Shown: positions 23,765 through 33,072 of the stretch, in pieces | Layout of the letters: the number at the start of each line of letters is the position of its first letter | Numbering within the stretch: the first letter of the stretch is position 1 | DNA from: an uncultured Lachnospiraceae bacterium | GTDB taxonomy: Bacteria; Bacillota; Clostridia; Lachnospirales; Lachnospiraceae | Length of the DNA: 47,467 nt | Assembly (NCBI GenBank): GCA_947630875.1 | Contig: CANRJG010000016.1 | Location: 1-47,467, forward strand | Direction of reading: 5' to 3' | Translations under genes and position numbers: made by a program | The notes under the pieces: model-generated | Databases searched by the model: none | Seen by the model: only the letters and a program-made list of their open reading frames with translations | What the model was told of the DNA's origin: nothing

Positions 23765-26700
23765 ATGAAAAAGGTAATCGTTTGGGTTCTGGTTTTGCTG
23801 CTGCCGGTCAACGTTTTTTTATCAGGAAGCGGCATTTGTATGAAGGAGGCGGAAGCGGCGGCGGACGATACGCCGGAACTCTGGTATGATGAATCTGCAA
23901 AAGCGGATTTCTATGAGATTTACGCCAAAAAGTATAAATGGCTTGGAGGAAAAGGCGACGGTTTTCTGGAATTTGGCCGCTCCGATCCGCAGAACTATGT
24001 GGACGGAAAAAACCATTCCAATGATTCTTCCTATAGCGAAAGCGGTAAAGTCACCAAAGCTGTAGAGGACGGTGTCGCATGGGCAAAACACGCGCTTCCC
24101 ATCGGAAACGGGCATATGGGGGCCATGGTATTCGGCTATACGGACACGGAACGCGTGCAGATGAATGAGGACACGCTCTGGACCGGCGGCCCGGGCTGCG
24201 TTTCGGTGCTGGATGCGTCCAATAACGCAGATGCCTACGGAAACGTCAATCTGGACGACCCTGCGGCATTGATGGGGCAGCTGGTAGACAACGCGTTTGA
24301 CAATTATTATGAGAGTCTGAAAACCGGGGCAATGCCCTCCACCGACAAGGATAACGCGTCGCCGTATCAGAACGGTCTGACGCCCAATTCCAAAGAACAG
24401 GAAGGCTCCTATCAGAATTTTGTGGAGATGTATCTGGATTTCGGGATGAAAGAAGAAGAGACGGAAAACTATCGCCGCAGTCTGCATCTGGATACGGCAG
24501 TCTCGGAAGTGAAATATCGCCATGAGGGAATCGATTACAGCAGAACCATGTTTGCCAGCTATCCGGACGATGTGCTGGTGTACCGGGTGGATGCATCCGG
24601 TACGGGGAATGTTTCGTTTCGCCTGCATCCGGAAATTCCGAATCGGGAAATCTACACCGGCAGGTATAACAGCACGGCCGGGGACGGCGCCGCGAAGTAC
24701 GGAAAAGAAGGAAATGTGGTGGCCCAGGGCGATACCATTTCGGTCACCGGTTCTCTGAAACACAACGGCATGAAATTTGCGGCGCAGTTTAAGGTCATTT
24801 CCGAGGGAGGCACCATGACGGCGGACAACGCGCCGGCAGCAGAGGTGGATGCCAACGGAAGTATCACCGTAAACGGCGCGGACAGCGCCTGGATCGTGAT
24901 TTCCATGAAAACAGACTATGTCTGTGATTTTGACAGAAACTATACTAGCGGCGAAAGTCTGTCGGAACTGACAGCGGCGCTGGAAACAAAGGTGGAAGCG
25001 GCTGCAGCAAAGGGGTATGCACAGCTTTACGCCGCGCACGAAGCGGATTACACGAAGCTGTTCGGCCGGGTACGGTTGGATATTGGCGGAGAAAAGCCGG
25101 ACATGGCCACGGATGATCTGCTGCAGCAGTATAAAAAGGATAGCGGAAAAAACAGCGCAGCCAACAAATATCTGGAAACCCTGTATTATCAGTACGGAAG
25201 ATATCTGCTGATTGCGTCGTCAAGGGACAATTCGCTTCCGGCCAATCTGCAGGGCGTGTGGAATGATACGGACGCGCCTGCCTGGTCGTCGGATTATCAT
25301 ACCAATATCAACGTGCAGATGAATTACTGGCTTGCGGAGCAGACCAATCTTGCAGAAACGGCCACCTGCCTGGTGGATTACGCCAATGCACTGCGAAAAC
25401 CCGGACGGCTTTCTCTGGCGAAGCTGTACGGCATCGGCTACCGGCCGGAGCCGGAGGATATTGATCTGGATACGGAAGACGGATTTATCTTTTTCTGCAA
25501 TACTACGCCTCTGGGCTTTACGGGCAATATTAAGTCTAACGCCTCTTTCACAGCCACAGCGACGGCGTTTCTGGCCCAGAATCTGTATGATTACTATGCT
25601 TTTACCAAAGACCTGGACTATCTGCGCAGCGATATTTATCCCTTCCTGCGGGAAAGCTGCATTACCTATCTGCAGACGCTGCAGCCGGGCAGAGGGGAAA
25701 CGGACAAAGACCGGCTGTATATCGTACCGTCCTGGTCGTCGGAACAGACCCGTTCCCCCTGGACAGTAGGCACATATTTTGATCAGCAGCTGGTATGGCA
25801 GCTCTTCCATGATACGCTGCAGGCCATGGAGGATCTGGGAATTTCGCCTGCGGCAGACGCCGGTACGGACGACAGCTACATGCAGGACGACGCCGTGCTG
25901 ATGGCGCGGCTGCAGGATGCCATCCAAAGGCTGGATCCGGTGGCCGTCGGCGCAGACGGACAGATTAAGGAATGGCAGCAGGAGGAACGCTATAACAAGA
26001 CGGCAAACGGCGCGGAAATCGGCGAATCCAATCACCGGCACATTTCCCAGCTGATGGCGCTGTATCCGGGGAATTATATCAGCTGTGCAGACAATAAAGA
26101 CGAACTGCTGCAGGCCGCGCAGGTGGTGCTGAAGGAACGAACCGACGAATCCACAGGATGGGGACTGGCGTATCGGCTCAATCTGCAGGCCAGAACCGGG
26201 GACGGCGATCATGCCCACAAGCTGGTCAACGCCCTGTTGACGACAGCCACATATCCGAACCTCTTCGATACCCATGCGCCGTTCCAGATTGACGGTAATT
26301 TCGGCGCAACTGCCGGAATGACCGAAATGCTGCTGCAGAGTCAGGGGGAAGCGATAGAGATTCTGCCGGCGCTTCCGTCGGCATGGAAGGACGGTTCCTA
26401 TGAGGGTCTGGTGGCAAGAGGTAATTTTGAAGTCAGCTGCAGCTGGAAAAATGGGACCGCATATCTGGTGCAGATCCGGTCCAATGCAGGAGAACCGCTG
26501 AAACTCTCCGGCATCGATGCAGAGAGCATAACAGACGCAGACGGCGCGCCGGTGGCGTATACTACGGAGGAAGGCTGCATCTGCCTGGATACGGAAAAAG
26601 GCGGTATCTATACGGTGCAGACGGCGGACGCACCGGAGGAGACACAGACACCGGATCCCGGCAAAGGCATTCTGCCCGGTGATGTGGATGGAAATCAGGT

Positions 26701-26887
26701 GGTAAATGCGAAGGATGCATTGCTGGTACTGCAGTACGCGGCACAGCTGATTACGCTGGATGAAGGACAGAAGGCTGCCGCCGAAGTCACGGAAGATGAT
26801 TCGATCACTGCCGGGGATGCACTGATGATTTTAAGATATGCCGCGAAGCTGATTGATACATTTGCACAGCAGGAGGACGGTACTTGA
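23765..26887 (+). CDS. GH95 alpha-L-fucosidase/alpha-L-galactosidase with C-terminal dockerin
   Basis: A 1040-residue secreted enzyme (signal peptide [19 protein letters not shown]). GH95 motifs: [23 protein letters not shown] with [11 protein letters not shown], then [12 protein letters not shown] (Asn514, Asn516), PSWSSEQ (Glu660, the position of the general acid), [16 protein letters not shown] and [11 protein letters not shown] (Asp843). These match the Asn/Asn/Glu/Asp set known for the family. The LWYD and ALPIGNG motifs, normally close together, are separated by an insert of about 55 residues rich in Gly, Ser and Lys. Residues 970-1033 are a type I dockerin ([18 protein letters not shown]; second loop [17 protein letters not shown] is degenerate). 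GH95 enzymes remove alpha-L-fucose or L-galactose, sugars found in xyloglucan and pectin. The stop overlaps the next start (TTGA). Confidence 0.93.
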   Translation: MKKVIVWVLVLLLPVNVFLSGSGICMKEAEAAADDTPELWYDESAKADFYEIYAKKYKWLGGKGDGFLEFGRSDPQNYVDGKNHSNDSSYSESGKVTKAVEDGVAWAKHALPIGNGHMGAMVFGYTDTERVQMNEDTLWTGGPGCVSVLDASNNADAYGNVNLDDPAALMGQLVDNAFDNYYESLKTGAMPSTDKDNASPYQNGLTPNSKEQEGSYQNFVEMYLDFGMKEEETENYRRSLHLDTAVSEVKYRHEGIDYSRTMFASYPDDVLVYRVDASGTGNVSFRLHPEIPNREIYTGRYNSTAGDGAAKYGKEGNVVAQGDTISVTGSLKHNGMKFAAQFKVISEGGTMTADNAPAAEVDANGSITVNGADSAWIVISMKTDYVCDFDRNYTSGESLSELTAALETKVEAAAAKGYAQLYAAHEADYTKLFGRVRLDIGGEKPDMATDDLLQQYKKDSGKNSAANKYLETLYYQYGRYLLIASSRDNSLPANLQGVWNDTDAPAWSSDYHTNINVQMNYWLAEQTNLAETATCLVDYANALRKPGRLSLAKLYGIGYRPEPEDIDLDTEDGFIFFCNTTPLGFTGNIKSNASFTATATAFLAQNLYDYYAFTKDLDYLRSDIYPFLRESCITYLQTLQPGRGETDKDRLYIVPSWSSEQTRSPWTVGTYFDQQLVWQLFHDTLQAMEDLGISPAADAGTDDSYMQDDAVLMARLQDAIQRLDPVAVGADGQIKEWQQEERYNKTANGAEIGESNHRHISQLMALYPGNYISCADNKDELLQAAQVVLKERTDESTGWGLAYRLNLQARTGDGDHAHKLVNALLTTATYPNLFDTHAPFQIDGNFGATAGMTEMLLQSQGEAIEILPALPSAWKDGSYEGLVARGNFEVSCSWKNGTAYLVQIRSNAGEPLKLSGIDAESITDADGAPVAYTTEEGCICLDTEKGGIYTVQTADAPEETQTPDPGKGILPGDVDGNQVVNAKDALLVLQYAAQLITLDEGQKAAAEVTEDDSITAGDALMILRYAAKLIDTFAQQEDGT

Positions 26888-27759
26888 GAAACATTTTGAG
26901 AAAAGCAGTTACGGCGGTTCTGGCAGCAGGGCTGCTGCTGACATACAATCACACTGTCCGCGCGGCGGAAGCAAAGCTCACATACGGGGTGGAATATGCA
27001 AAAGATCAGACGGTGATTACCCTGTATCTTTCCCGGATTGACGCATTTGATATCGGACTGATCTATGATCCGTCCAAAGTGCATGTGGACAGCGCCGCAT
27101 TTACAACGGAATTTAAAAAACTACAGGCAAACAAAGAGAATACAACGATATCCATTTGTAATGACGATGCCATGGATGAAGCCGGAAATACCTATGTGGT
27201 ATTTACCGGCGCAGGCACCGGTGCTGCGGAGGGCGGCGGAATCGATTTTTCCGGTCAGCCGCTGGCAAAAGCGGCCTTTTCAGGCGATCTTGCAGGCGCA
27301 TCGGTCATATTAATCAAAAATTCAGCAGCGGAGGAAAATGTAATGAAAGCAGAAGAAAAAGAAACAATCACATTGGGAGAACAGGAAGGAACGGTGATCA
27401 CACCGGAACCGGACGTACAGGCAGCGCCTGTTGAGAATACGGCGGAAAACGACAGCGTGACAGGTGCGGAATCTGCACAGAATGCAGCGGATGATGCAGC
27501 AGACGAAGCCCCGGAGACGGAAGCAGCAACACCGTCGGAGCCTGTGGCGGAAGCGGAAACAGAAGCACCCGCAGCAGAAGATCCGGAAGATCCCGGAGAA
27601 GACCGGCTGAAGGAAGACGTTGATACGGACGCCGAAGATGAAAAGAAAACCAAAAAAGGCCGTTTGTCCGCAGTGTTTGGCGTGATCGGCGGGCTGATTC
27701 TTGCTGCCGCGGCGGCGGTGTCGGTTCTGTTGTGGCGGAAAAAGAATCCGAAGCAGTAG
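26884..27759 (+). CDS. Cohesin-like protein with acidic stalk and membrane anchor (cohesin B)
   Basis: A TTG start at 26884 overlaps the TGA of the GH95 gene by three bases and follows an AGGAGG site inside that gene, so the two are translationally coupled. The 291-residue product has a signal peptide (to about TVRAAEA), a beta-sandwich of about 125 residues with [24 protein letters not shown] and [11 protein letters not shown], then an Ala/Glu/Pro-rich acidic stalk of about 110 residues, a membrane helix ([19 protein letters not shown], about 262-284) and a short KK tail. It is clearly related to cohesin C at 27849 (FD-x-G-x-IYDP, GNTYVV, TGA shared). Because it pairs with a dockerin enzyme gene, a cell-surface cohesin that tethers the enzyme is the best reading. 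The domain is shorter than classical cohesins. Confidence 0.65.
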   Translation: MRNILRKAVTAVLAAGLLLTYNHTVRAAEAKLTYGVEYAKDQTVITLYLSRIDAFDIGLIYDPSKVHVDSAAFTTEFKKLQANKENTTISICNDDAMDEAGNTYVVFTGAGTGAAEGGGIDFSGQPLAKAAFSGDLAGASVILIKNSAAEENVMKAEEKETITLGEQEGTVITPEPDVQAAPVENTAENDSVTGAESAQNAADDAADEAPETEAATPSEPVAEAETEAPAAEDPEDPGEDRLKEDVDTDAEDEKKTKKGRLSAVFGVIGGLILAAAAAVSVLLWRKKNPKQ

Positions 27760-27772
27760 ACCGCCGGGGAAA

Positions 27773-27801
27773 TTGACGCTGTGTCGCAAAAGTGGTAAAA
27801 T
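27773..27801 (+). promoter_or_regulatory. Probable promoter of the cohesin C-PL1-CE12-CE8 operon
   Basis: TTGACG (27773-27778), 17-bp spacer, TAAAAT (27796-27801), followed by the AGAAAGGG ribosome site before ATG 27849. Confidence 0.6.
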
Positions 27802-27848
27802 ATAATCTGTTTTGAACAGAAAAATCAAAAGACAGAAAGGGTTTTCAT

Positions 27849-28601
27849 ATGAGAAAAATAATGATATTTCTGATTGCGGCGGTTGTGATGCTTTCTTCCT
27901 GGATCATGGTATCTGCAGAGGATACGGAAGTGGAGTACCGGATTGAATATGAAGAGGATAGAGCCATCATACATTATTACGCGGATACAATCAGCTCGTT
28001 TGATTTCGGTTTTATTTATGATCCGGAGGAAGTGACTGTGGAAAGCGTAGTCTTTTCGGAGGCGTACAATCAGCTGGAAGCAGATGAGAACTATACCGTA
28101 CTGGGAATCAGCAATAAAGAAGCGCATGATGATGAAGGCAATACCTATGTGGTGGTAACCGGCGCGGTTCTGAATAACGAAAGCGTGGATCCGGTGGATT
28201 TCGGCGGAGAAGAAATCGCGCACATTATTGTGACCGGCGCGGATGAAGGCGACGAAATTGGCGTTGTTACACAGACGGCGTCTTTTAAGGATGTCAGAAA
28301 TGCAAATAAGCTTGCGGCAGTGGATTTGGGCAAGCAGCAGGAAGTAACAGACAGCGATATTTTTGCGGGCGCAAAGGAAGAACCGGCGTATAACGCAGGC
28401 GGAAATAATAACGATGCGGCGGCAAACAACAGTCAGACCGCGGAGGACAGTGCAGGCAATGATACATGGATATATGTGCTTGTCATTGCCGCAGTCATCA
28501 TCATCGTTGCCGTATTGATTGTTATTTCGAAGAAGGGACATGCAGCAATCGGGGAATCCGAGCAGGAAAGTGAAGACGACAAGCGTTCTGCTAAGAAATA
28601 A
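27849..28601 (+). CDS. Cohesin-like protein with membrane anchor (cohesin C)
   Basis: A 250-residue protein with signal peptide (MRKIMIFLIAAVVMLSSW, cleavage near VSA-ED), a compact beta-sandwich (about 25-155) with SSFDFGFIYDPEEVTVES, a segment EGNTYVVVTGAV, and FGGEEIAHIIVTGAD. A short Asn/Gly/Ala-rich spacer follows, then a strongly hydrophobic helix (about 205-227) and a charged cytoplasmic tail. The parallel with cohesin B runs over the whole domain. It heads an operon with three dockerin enzymes, spaced 19, 27 and 19 bp, so it is the likely surface receptor for them. If the cohesin assignment fails, it would be a new anchored beta-sandwich family tied to dockerin enzymes. Confidence 0.62.
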   Translation: MRKIMIFLIAAVVMLSSWIMVSAEDTEVEYRIEYEEDRAIIHYYADTISSFDFGFIYDPEEVTVESVVFSEAYNQLEADENYTVLGISNKEAHDDEGNTYVVVTGAVLNNESVDPVDFGGEEIAHIIVTGADEGDEIGVVTQTASFKDVRNANKLAAVDLGKQQEVTDSDIFAGAKEEPAYNAGGNNNDAAANNSQTAEDSAGNDTWIYVLVIAAVIIIVAVLIVISKKGHAAIGESEQESEDDKRSAKK

Positions 28602-28620
28602 TGGTTTAAAGGGGGAAGAT

Positions 28621-30492
28621 ATGTTGAAGCGGGGGAAAAAGGCGTTTACGGCGATGCTGCTGGCCGGTGCGCTGGTATTGTCTTATGGATGGACGGTCCA
28701 GGGGGCACAGAACCAGGGCAGCCTGAATCAGGAACTCAAATACGGGGATGCTGATAACAACGGAACCGTGGATGCGGCAGACGTGCTGGAACTGCTGAAG
28801 GTGCTGACCGGAAGCTATCAGGCGCAGCCGTTTCATCAGAACGCGGGAGATCTGAACAAAGACGGCAGACTTTCTGCGCGGGATGCCCTGCTTTTGCTGC
28901 AGAATATTGCGAAGCAGCGGGACGACAAACTGGGCTATGCAACCTATTTGCAGGAAATCCGGTATGCGGTGCCGTCAGTTTTTGCGGACGGCAGCGCGTT
29001 TTTGCAGGATAGCGCCCTTGCTTTTCCCGGCGCGGACGGCTGGGGCAAATATACCGGCGGCGGCCGGGGCGGGCAGGTCATTGCGGTGACAAGTCTGGCG
29101 GACAGCGGACCGGGTACCCTGCGGGAGGCATTGGAGACTGCCGGAAAACGGGTGATTGTATTTCGGGTTTCCGGCGTGATTTATTTGCAAAGCAATCTGT
29201 CCATTAAAAACGGAGACGTGACCATCGCAGGCCAGACCGCGCCGGGAGACGGCATTACGCTGGCCAACTATGGTCTGAGCGTCACCGCGGAAAATGTCAT
29301 TATACGTTATCTGTCCATTCGGCCCGGCGATCAGACGGGAAACGAACTGGATGGCATCGATATCTGCGGCGCGAAAAATGTGGTTGTGGATCACTGCAGC
29401 GTTTCCTTTGCCACTGATGAGGTATTGTCGGCCAGACCGAACGGAGAAGGCGCAAGCTATGACGATGTAAGCGACAAGGTTTCTGTGCAGTGGTGTATGA
29501 TCGCCGAAAGCATTACCCAGTCGCCCAACGCATCGAAAGGCCGTCATGGAATGGGTTCTCTGATTCGGGGCGCCCAGGGCGCGGAAATCACCTATCATCA
29601 TAACCTGTACGTCAGCCACAGTTCCCGACTGCCGATGATGGGAAATTATATTGCGAAAGAAGCAGACGACGGCAATTTCAAGGCAGAATTTATCAACAAC
29701 ACGGTGTTCAACTGGAACGGATCCGCATCCGGCAAATGTTCGGATGCAGACCCGGAGGGACTGGCTGTGTATGTTTCAAGTTTTAATTATATTGGCAATT
29801 ACTACCGGCCCGGCAGTGTTTCCGCAAAGGGCGCAAGCGCCGTCTTTTCGGAAGGGGGCATCGGAAACCACATGTATATGGAAGATAATGTCATGGAGGA
29901 CCGTCCGGATGCCCCCCAGAGGGAGCTGGTAAGCTTTACCAGTGACGTGCTGGCCACAGAGGACAATCCCTACTACTGGGATAAAAGTACAAATGCGCCA
30001 AGGGCACAGGGCCTTGTGATCGATCCGGAAAGCTATTTCCTGACGGAGCGCTTTGCGGATTCCGAAATGACGCAGATCGACGAGGCGAAGGATGCCAACC
30101 GCGCGGTGCTGCAGCTGGCCGGAAATTCCCTGAGCAGAGACTGCTTTGATACGGCGCTGCTCGGCACTTATGAAGCGGGGGAAGGAAGGCTCATCAATCA
30201 GACCTTTGAAGCCGCAGGCTGGTACAGAGGAACGCCGAAAAGCCGTACCGGAACCGCGTATTATGCGTGGATCCAGGGCAAATATCCGGATCGGGCCTGC
30301 TATCCGGCGGAAACCGATACGGATCAGGATGGTATGAGCGATGTCTGGGAAAGGGCTGTCGGTCTGGATCCGGCGGATCCTGCAGACGGCGCCCGGTCCT
30401 TCAGAGGGTCGGCATATACCAATCTGGACGTTTATTTACAGTTCCTGGTGGAGCAGCCGGAGGCTGCGATTCTGCACGGGGAAGCAAAATAA
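28621..30492 (+). CDS. Pectate lyase (PL1) with N-terminal dockerin
   Basis: Start at ATG 28621 (623 aa), after AAAGGGGGAAG; upstream in-frame sequence belongs to the previous gene's region. Signal peptide to about QGAQ. Residues 42-100 are a type I dockerin: GDADNNGTVDAADVLELL and GDLNKDGRLSARDALLLL. The catalytic domain (about 128-510) is a right-handed parallel beta-helix: FPGADGWGKYTGGGRGG, SGPGTLREAL, VTIAGQTAPGDGI, DGIDICGAKNVVVDHCS and SFATDEVLSARP, as in PL1 lyases of gut bacteria. The C-terminus has a calcium-loop motif (TDTDQDGMSDVWE). It cleaves homogalacturonan by beta-elimination outside the cell. Second gene of the cohesin C operon. Confidence 0.92.
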   Translation: MLKRGKKAFTAMLLAGALVLSYGWTVQGAQNQGSLNQELKYGDADNNGTVDAADVLELLKVLTGSYQAQPFHQNAGDLNKDGRLSARDALLLLQNIAKQRDDKLGYATYLQEIRYAVPSVFADGSAFLQDSALAFPGADGWGKYTGGGRGGQVIAVTSLADSGPGTLREALETAGKRVIVFRVSGVIYLQSNLSIKNGDVTIAGQTAPGDGITLANYGLSVTAENVIIRYLSIRPGDQTGNELDGIDICGAKNVVVDHCSVSFATDEVLSARPNGEGASYDDVSDKVSVQWCMIAESITQSPNASKGRHGMGSLIRGAQGAEITYHHNLYVSHSSRLPMMGNYIAKEADDGNFKAEFINNTVFNWNGSASGKCSDADPEGLAVYVSSFNYIGNYYRPGSVSAKGASAVFSEGGIGNHMYMEDNVMEDRPDAPQRELVSFTSDVLATEDNPYYWDKSTNAPRAQGLVIDPESYFLTERFADSEMTQIDEAKDANRAVLQLAGNSLSRDCFDTALLGTYEAGEGRLINQTFEAAGWYRGTPKSRTGTAYYAWIQGKYPDRACYPAETDTDQDGMSDVWERAVGLDPADPADGARSFRGSAYTNLDVYLQFLVEQPEAAILHGEAK

Positions 30493-30519
30493 ATGATTTG
30501 TAATTAAGGAGAAAAAAAC

Positions 30520-31524
30520 ATGCGAAATACGATTTGCCGCGCGGCAGTGGTCTGCTGCTGCCTGCTGTTCCTGTTTTGTATGCCGGTGGCCGCAGATACG
30601 GGCGCGGTGGCCGGAGATCTGGACGGCAACGGCCGTGTGACCCTGCGGGACGCGCTGGTTGTACTGAAAGCAGCCGCAAAAATGGAGACGATGGAAGCGG
30701 ACAGACAAGCCGCTGCGGACGTGAACGGAGACGGAAGCGCGGATGCAAAAGATGCCCTGCTGCTCTTCAAAAAAGCGACAGGAAATCTCTATTTTCTGCC
30801 GGGAGAAAAAATTGAAGCCTCAGGACAGATTTACATTGCGGGAGATTCCATTGCTTCTCTCCATGATCCGGATCCGACCTATCAGCGGCAGCTGGTAGGA
30901 TGGGGCGTCGTGCTGGGCGATCTGTTTGATGCCTCCGTCAACGTGCACAATGAAGCCCGTTCCGGAACCAGCGCAAGAAGCTATCTGGGAACCACAAATT
31001 ATCCGGCCTTTATCCATCAGCTGGCGCCGGGAGATTATTTTCTGATCTCCTTTGGCCACAATGATGAGAAAGTCTCGGATCCCAGCCGGTATACCGATCC
31101 GAAAGGGGATTCCGATACGCCGGAGTCTTATAAGTGGTATCTGAAGAAATATTATATAGAACCGGCAGTACGGGCAGGCGCGTATCCGGTGCTGTTGTCT
31201 TCCGTGGTACGCTGTACCTTTGATGCGGAGGGTACATTGACGGTACAGAGCCATGCGGCCTATGCCGCAGCCATGGCGGAACTGGCAGAGGAGTGCCGGG
31301 CAGAGGGACTGCAGGTGGGTTACATCGATCTGCAGAAGCTGACGGGAGATTATTATCGTACTGTGGGGCAGACGGAGGCGGAAAGTCTCCACGCCTTTGA
31401 CGCGAAAGAACTGGATACGACCCATTACTGCGAAAAGGGCGCCAGACTGGCTGCCCGGATGATTACGGAAGAAATGCAGCGGCAGGGATATGATATCTGT
31501 AAATTCCTGAAGCCGGCTGACTGA
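30520..31524 (+). CDS. Rhamnogalacturonan acetylesterase (CE12, SGNH fold) with N-terminal dockerin
   Basis: A 334-residue secreted esterase. Signal peptide MRNTICRAAVVCCCLLFLF, cleaved near VAA. Dockerin at residues 32-90 (GDLDGNGRVTLRDALVVL; ADVNGDGSADAKDALLLF). The SGNH domain shows IYIAGDSIAS (Ser110, block I), NEARSGTSARSY (Gly block), ISFGHNDEK (Asn block III) and LDTTHYCEKGA (Asp299, His302, block V), the CE12 arrangement. CE12 enzymes remove acetyl groups from rhamnogalacturonan I, opening pectin for lyases. It lies 27 bp after the PL1 gene and 19 bp before the pectinesterase gene, so the three attack the same polymer. Confidence 0.9.
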   Translation: MRNTICRAAVVCCCLLFLFCMPVAADTGAVAGDLDGNGRVTLRDALVVLKAAAKMETMEADRQAAADVNGDGSADAKDALLLFKKATGNLYFLPGEKIEASGQIYIAGDSIASLHDPDPTYQRQLVGWGVVLGDLFDASVNVHNEARSGTSARSYLGTTNYPAFIHQLAPGDYFLISFGHNDEKVSDPSRYTDPKGDSDTPESYKWYLKKYYIEPAVRAGAYPVLLSSVVRCTFDAEGTLTVQSHAAYAAAMAELAEECRAEGLQVGYIDLQKLTGDYYRTVGQTEAESLHAFDAKELDTTHYCEKGARLAARMITEEMQRQGYDICKFLKPAD

Positions 31525-31543
31525 TTAAGAGCAGGACGAAAAG

Positions 31544-33010
31544 ATGATACGAAACGCTTATGGAAAGCCAATAATTGCGGCGCTTATCCTGGGTATCTGC
31601 ATATGTTTTCTGCTGCCGGTGCATGCCTTTGCGGCGGAAACCGCATGGAAAGACAAGGTGGTTTTATCCTCCCGGGGCGACGTGATGCAGGACGGAAAAA
31701 TTTCTCTGCGGGACGTGCTGGCGGTACTTAAAAGTCTGGCAAAACTGGAACCCCTGGATACGGCGGAAGCACAGTACCGCGGGGATGTGGATCATTCCGG
31801 AGACGTGACGATGGAAGATGCCGAAATGCTGATGGATGCCGCACTGCACGGTAAAAATTTCGGATATGCCTTTACGGAACCAATGGAGCGGACCTTCATT
31901 GTGGACAGCGCCAGCCTGGCGCCGGAGGAATCCTATTGCTATAGCAGTCTGCAGGACGTGGTAAACCGGCTGAATGCCGATCCGCCGAAAAGCGAAGATG
32001 AGCGGGTGACGGTACTGTTTGCGCCGGGGGTATACCGGGAGCATACGGAGCTGAAAGCACCCTATGTGACCTTTCAGGCGCTGAATCCGGAAAATGAAAC
32101 GCCGGCCAACATTACCTTTTACTACGGCAACGGATTTTGCTATGAATCTCTCCAGAAGGAAGAGGCAAACGGCAGCAACGGCGCATCTTTTATTATCGCT
32201 GCAACGGCCCATGATTTTCATGCTCTGGATATGATGTTTGAAAATTCCTATAATATTTACGTAACCCGGGAAGAGTACAGCGATTACTGTGCTTATCCTC
32301 TCAATGGTCAGTCCTTAAGTGTCCGGGAAAATGTGGACAATCTGCTGAGCAGCAAGTATCAGACCCAGGGACTGGCGCTGCGGGTGGACGCGGACCGCGC
32401 CCGTTTTGATCGCTGCCGGATCATCGGCAGACAGGATACGCTTCTGATGAACGGAGAGGGAAACCGCGTCTATTATGAAGACTGCTATATTGAGGGTACC
32501 GTGGATTTTATCTACGGAAACGGCACGGCGGTTTTTGAAAGTTGTCAGATCAACGCGCCTTACCATTCCGGACATATCACGGCGGCTTCCACGCCGCAGG
32601 AGCAAAAGTTCGGCTTTCTGTTTAAGGACTGTACCTTTACCAGAGAACAGGCAGCACAGAAAGAGACGCCGAAAGACAATTCCTACAGCCTCGGCAGGCC
32701 CTGGCGGGATTATGCCATGGTGGTGTACTGGAATTGTAAAATGGACGGGCATATCACCACGGGCAATGAGCGCTGGATGAATATGGGCGGGGGACTGCCG
32801 CTGGAAGATCCAGAGTGCCCCCAGCGGGAAACCTTACGGTTCTTTGAGGCCGGCAGTATGGATCTGGCGGGAAATTTACTGGATTTGGAAAGCCTGAAAC
32901 CGGATTACGAGCGGATCTTACAACAGGAAGATCTGCAGCCCGGCGGCGAATATGATGCGGCGGCCTGGCTGGCCGGGGATGACGGCTGGAATCCGGGCGG
33001 ATATCCGTAA
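31544..33010 (+). CDS. Pectin methylesterase (CE8) with N-terminal dockerin
   Basis: A 488-residue secreted protein; signal peptide about 1-30 (LILGICICFLLPVHAFA). Dockerin at residues 44-105 with an imperfect first loop, GDVMQDGKISLRDVLAVL, where Met48 replaces the usual Asn/Asp, and a second loop GDVDHSGDVTMEDAEML. CE8 signatures: GRQDTLL (Asp298), VDFIYGNGTAVFESC (Asp321) and SLGRPWRDY (Arg385), the catalytic Asp pair and Arg of pectinesterases. It removes methyl esters from homogalacturonan and so creates the substrate for the neighbouring PL1 lyase. Last gene of the operon, facing the convergent pyrG gene across a shared terminator. Confidence 0.93.
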   Translation: MIRNAYGKPIIAALILGICICFLLPVHAFAAETAWKDKVVLSSRGDVMQDGKISLRDVLAVLKSLAKLEPLDTAEAQYRGDVDHSGDVTMEDAEMLMDAALHGKNFGYAFTEPMERTFIVDSASLAPEESYCYSSLQDVVNRLNADPPKSEDERVTVLFAPGVYREHTELKAPYVTFQALNPENETPANITFYYGNGFCYESLQKEEANGSNGASFIIAATAHDFHALDMMFENSYNIYVTREEYSDYCAYPLNGQSLSVRENVDNLLSSKYQTQGLALRVDADRARFDRCRIIGRQDTLLMNGEGNRVYYEDCYIEGTVDFIYGNGTAVFESCQINAPYHSGHITAASTPQEQKFGFLFKDCTFTREQAAQKETPKDNSYSLGRPWRDYAMVVYWNCKMDGHITTGNERWMNMGGGLPLEDPECPQRETLRFFEAGSMDLAGNLLDLESLKPDYERILQQEDLQPGGEYDAAAWLAGDDGWNPGGYP

Positions 33011-33033
33011 ATGACAAAAATAGAACAGAAAGA

Positions 33034-33069
33034 AAAACGGACAGGTCTGAGAGAAGATCTGTCCGTTTT
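33034..33069. terminator. Bidirectional terminator between the pectinesterase gene and pyrG
   Basis: AAAACGGACAG (33034-33044) pairs with CTGTCCGTTTT (33059-33069). The A-run on one side and the T-run on the other let it act on both strands, closing the plus-strand pectin operon and the minus-strand nitrogen operon. Confidence 0.85.
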
Positions 33070-33072
33070 GGT

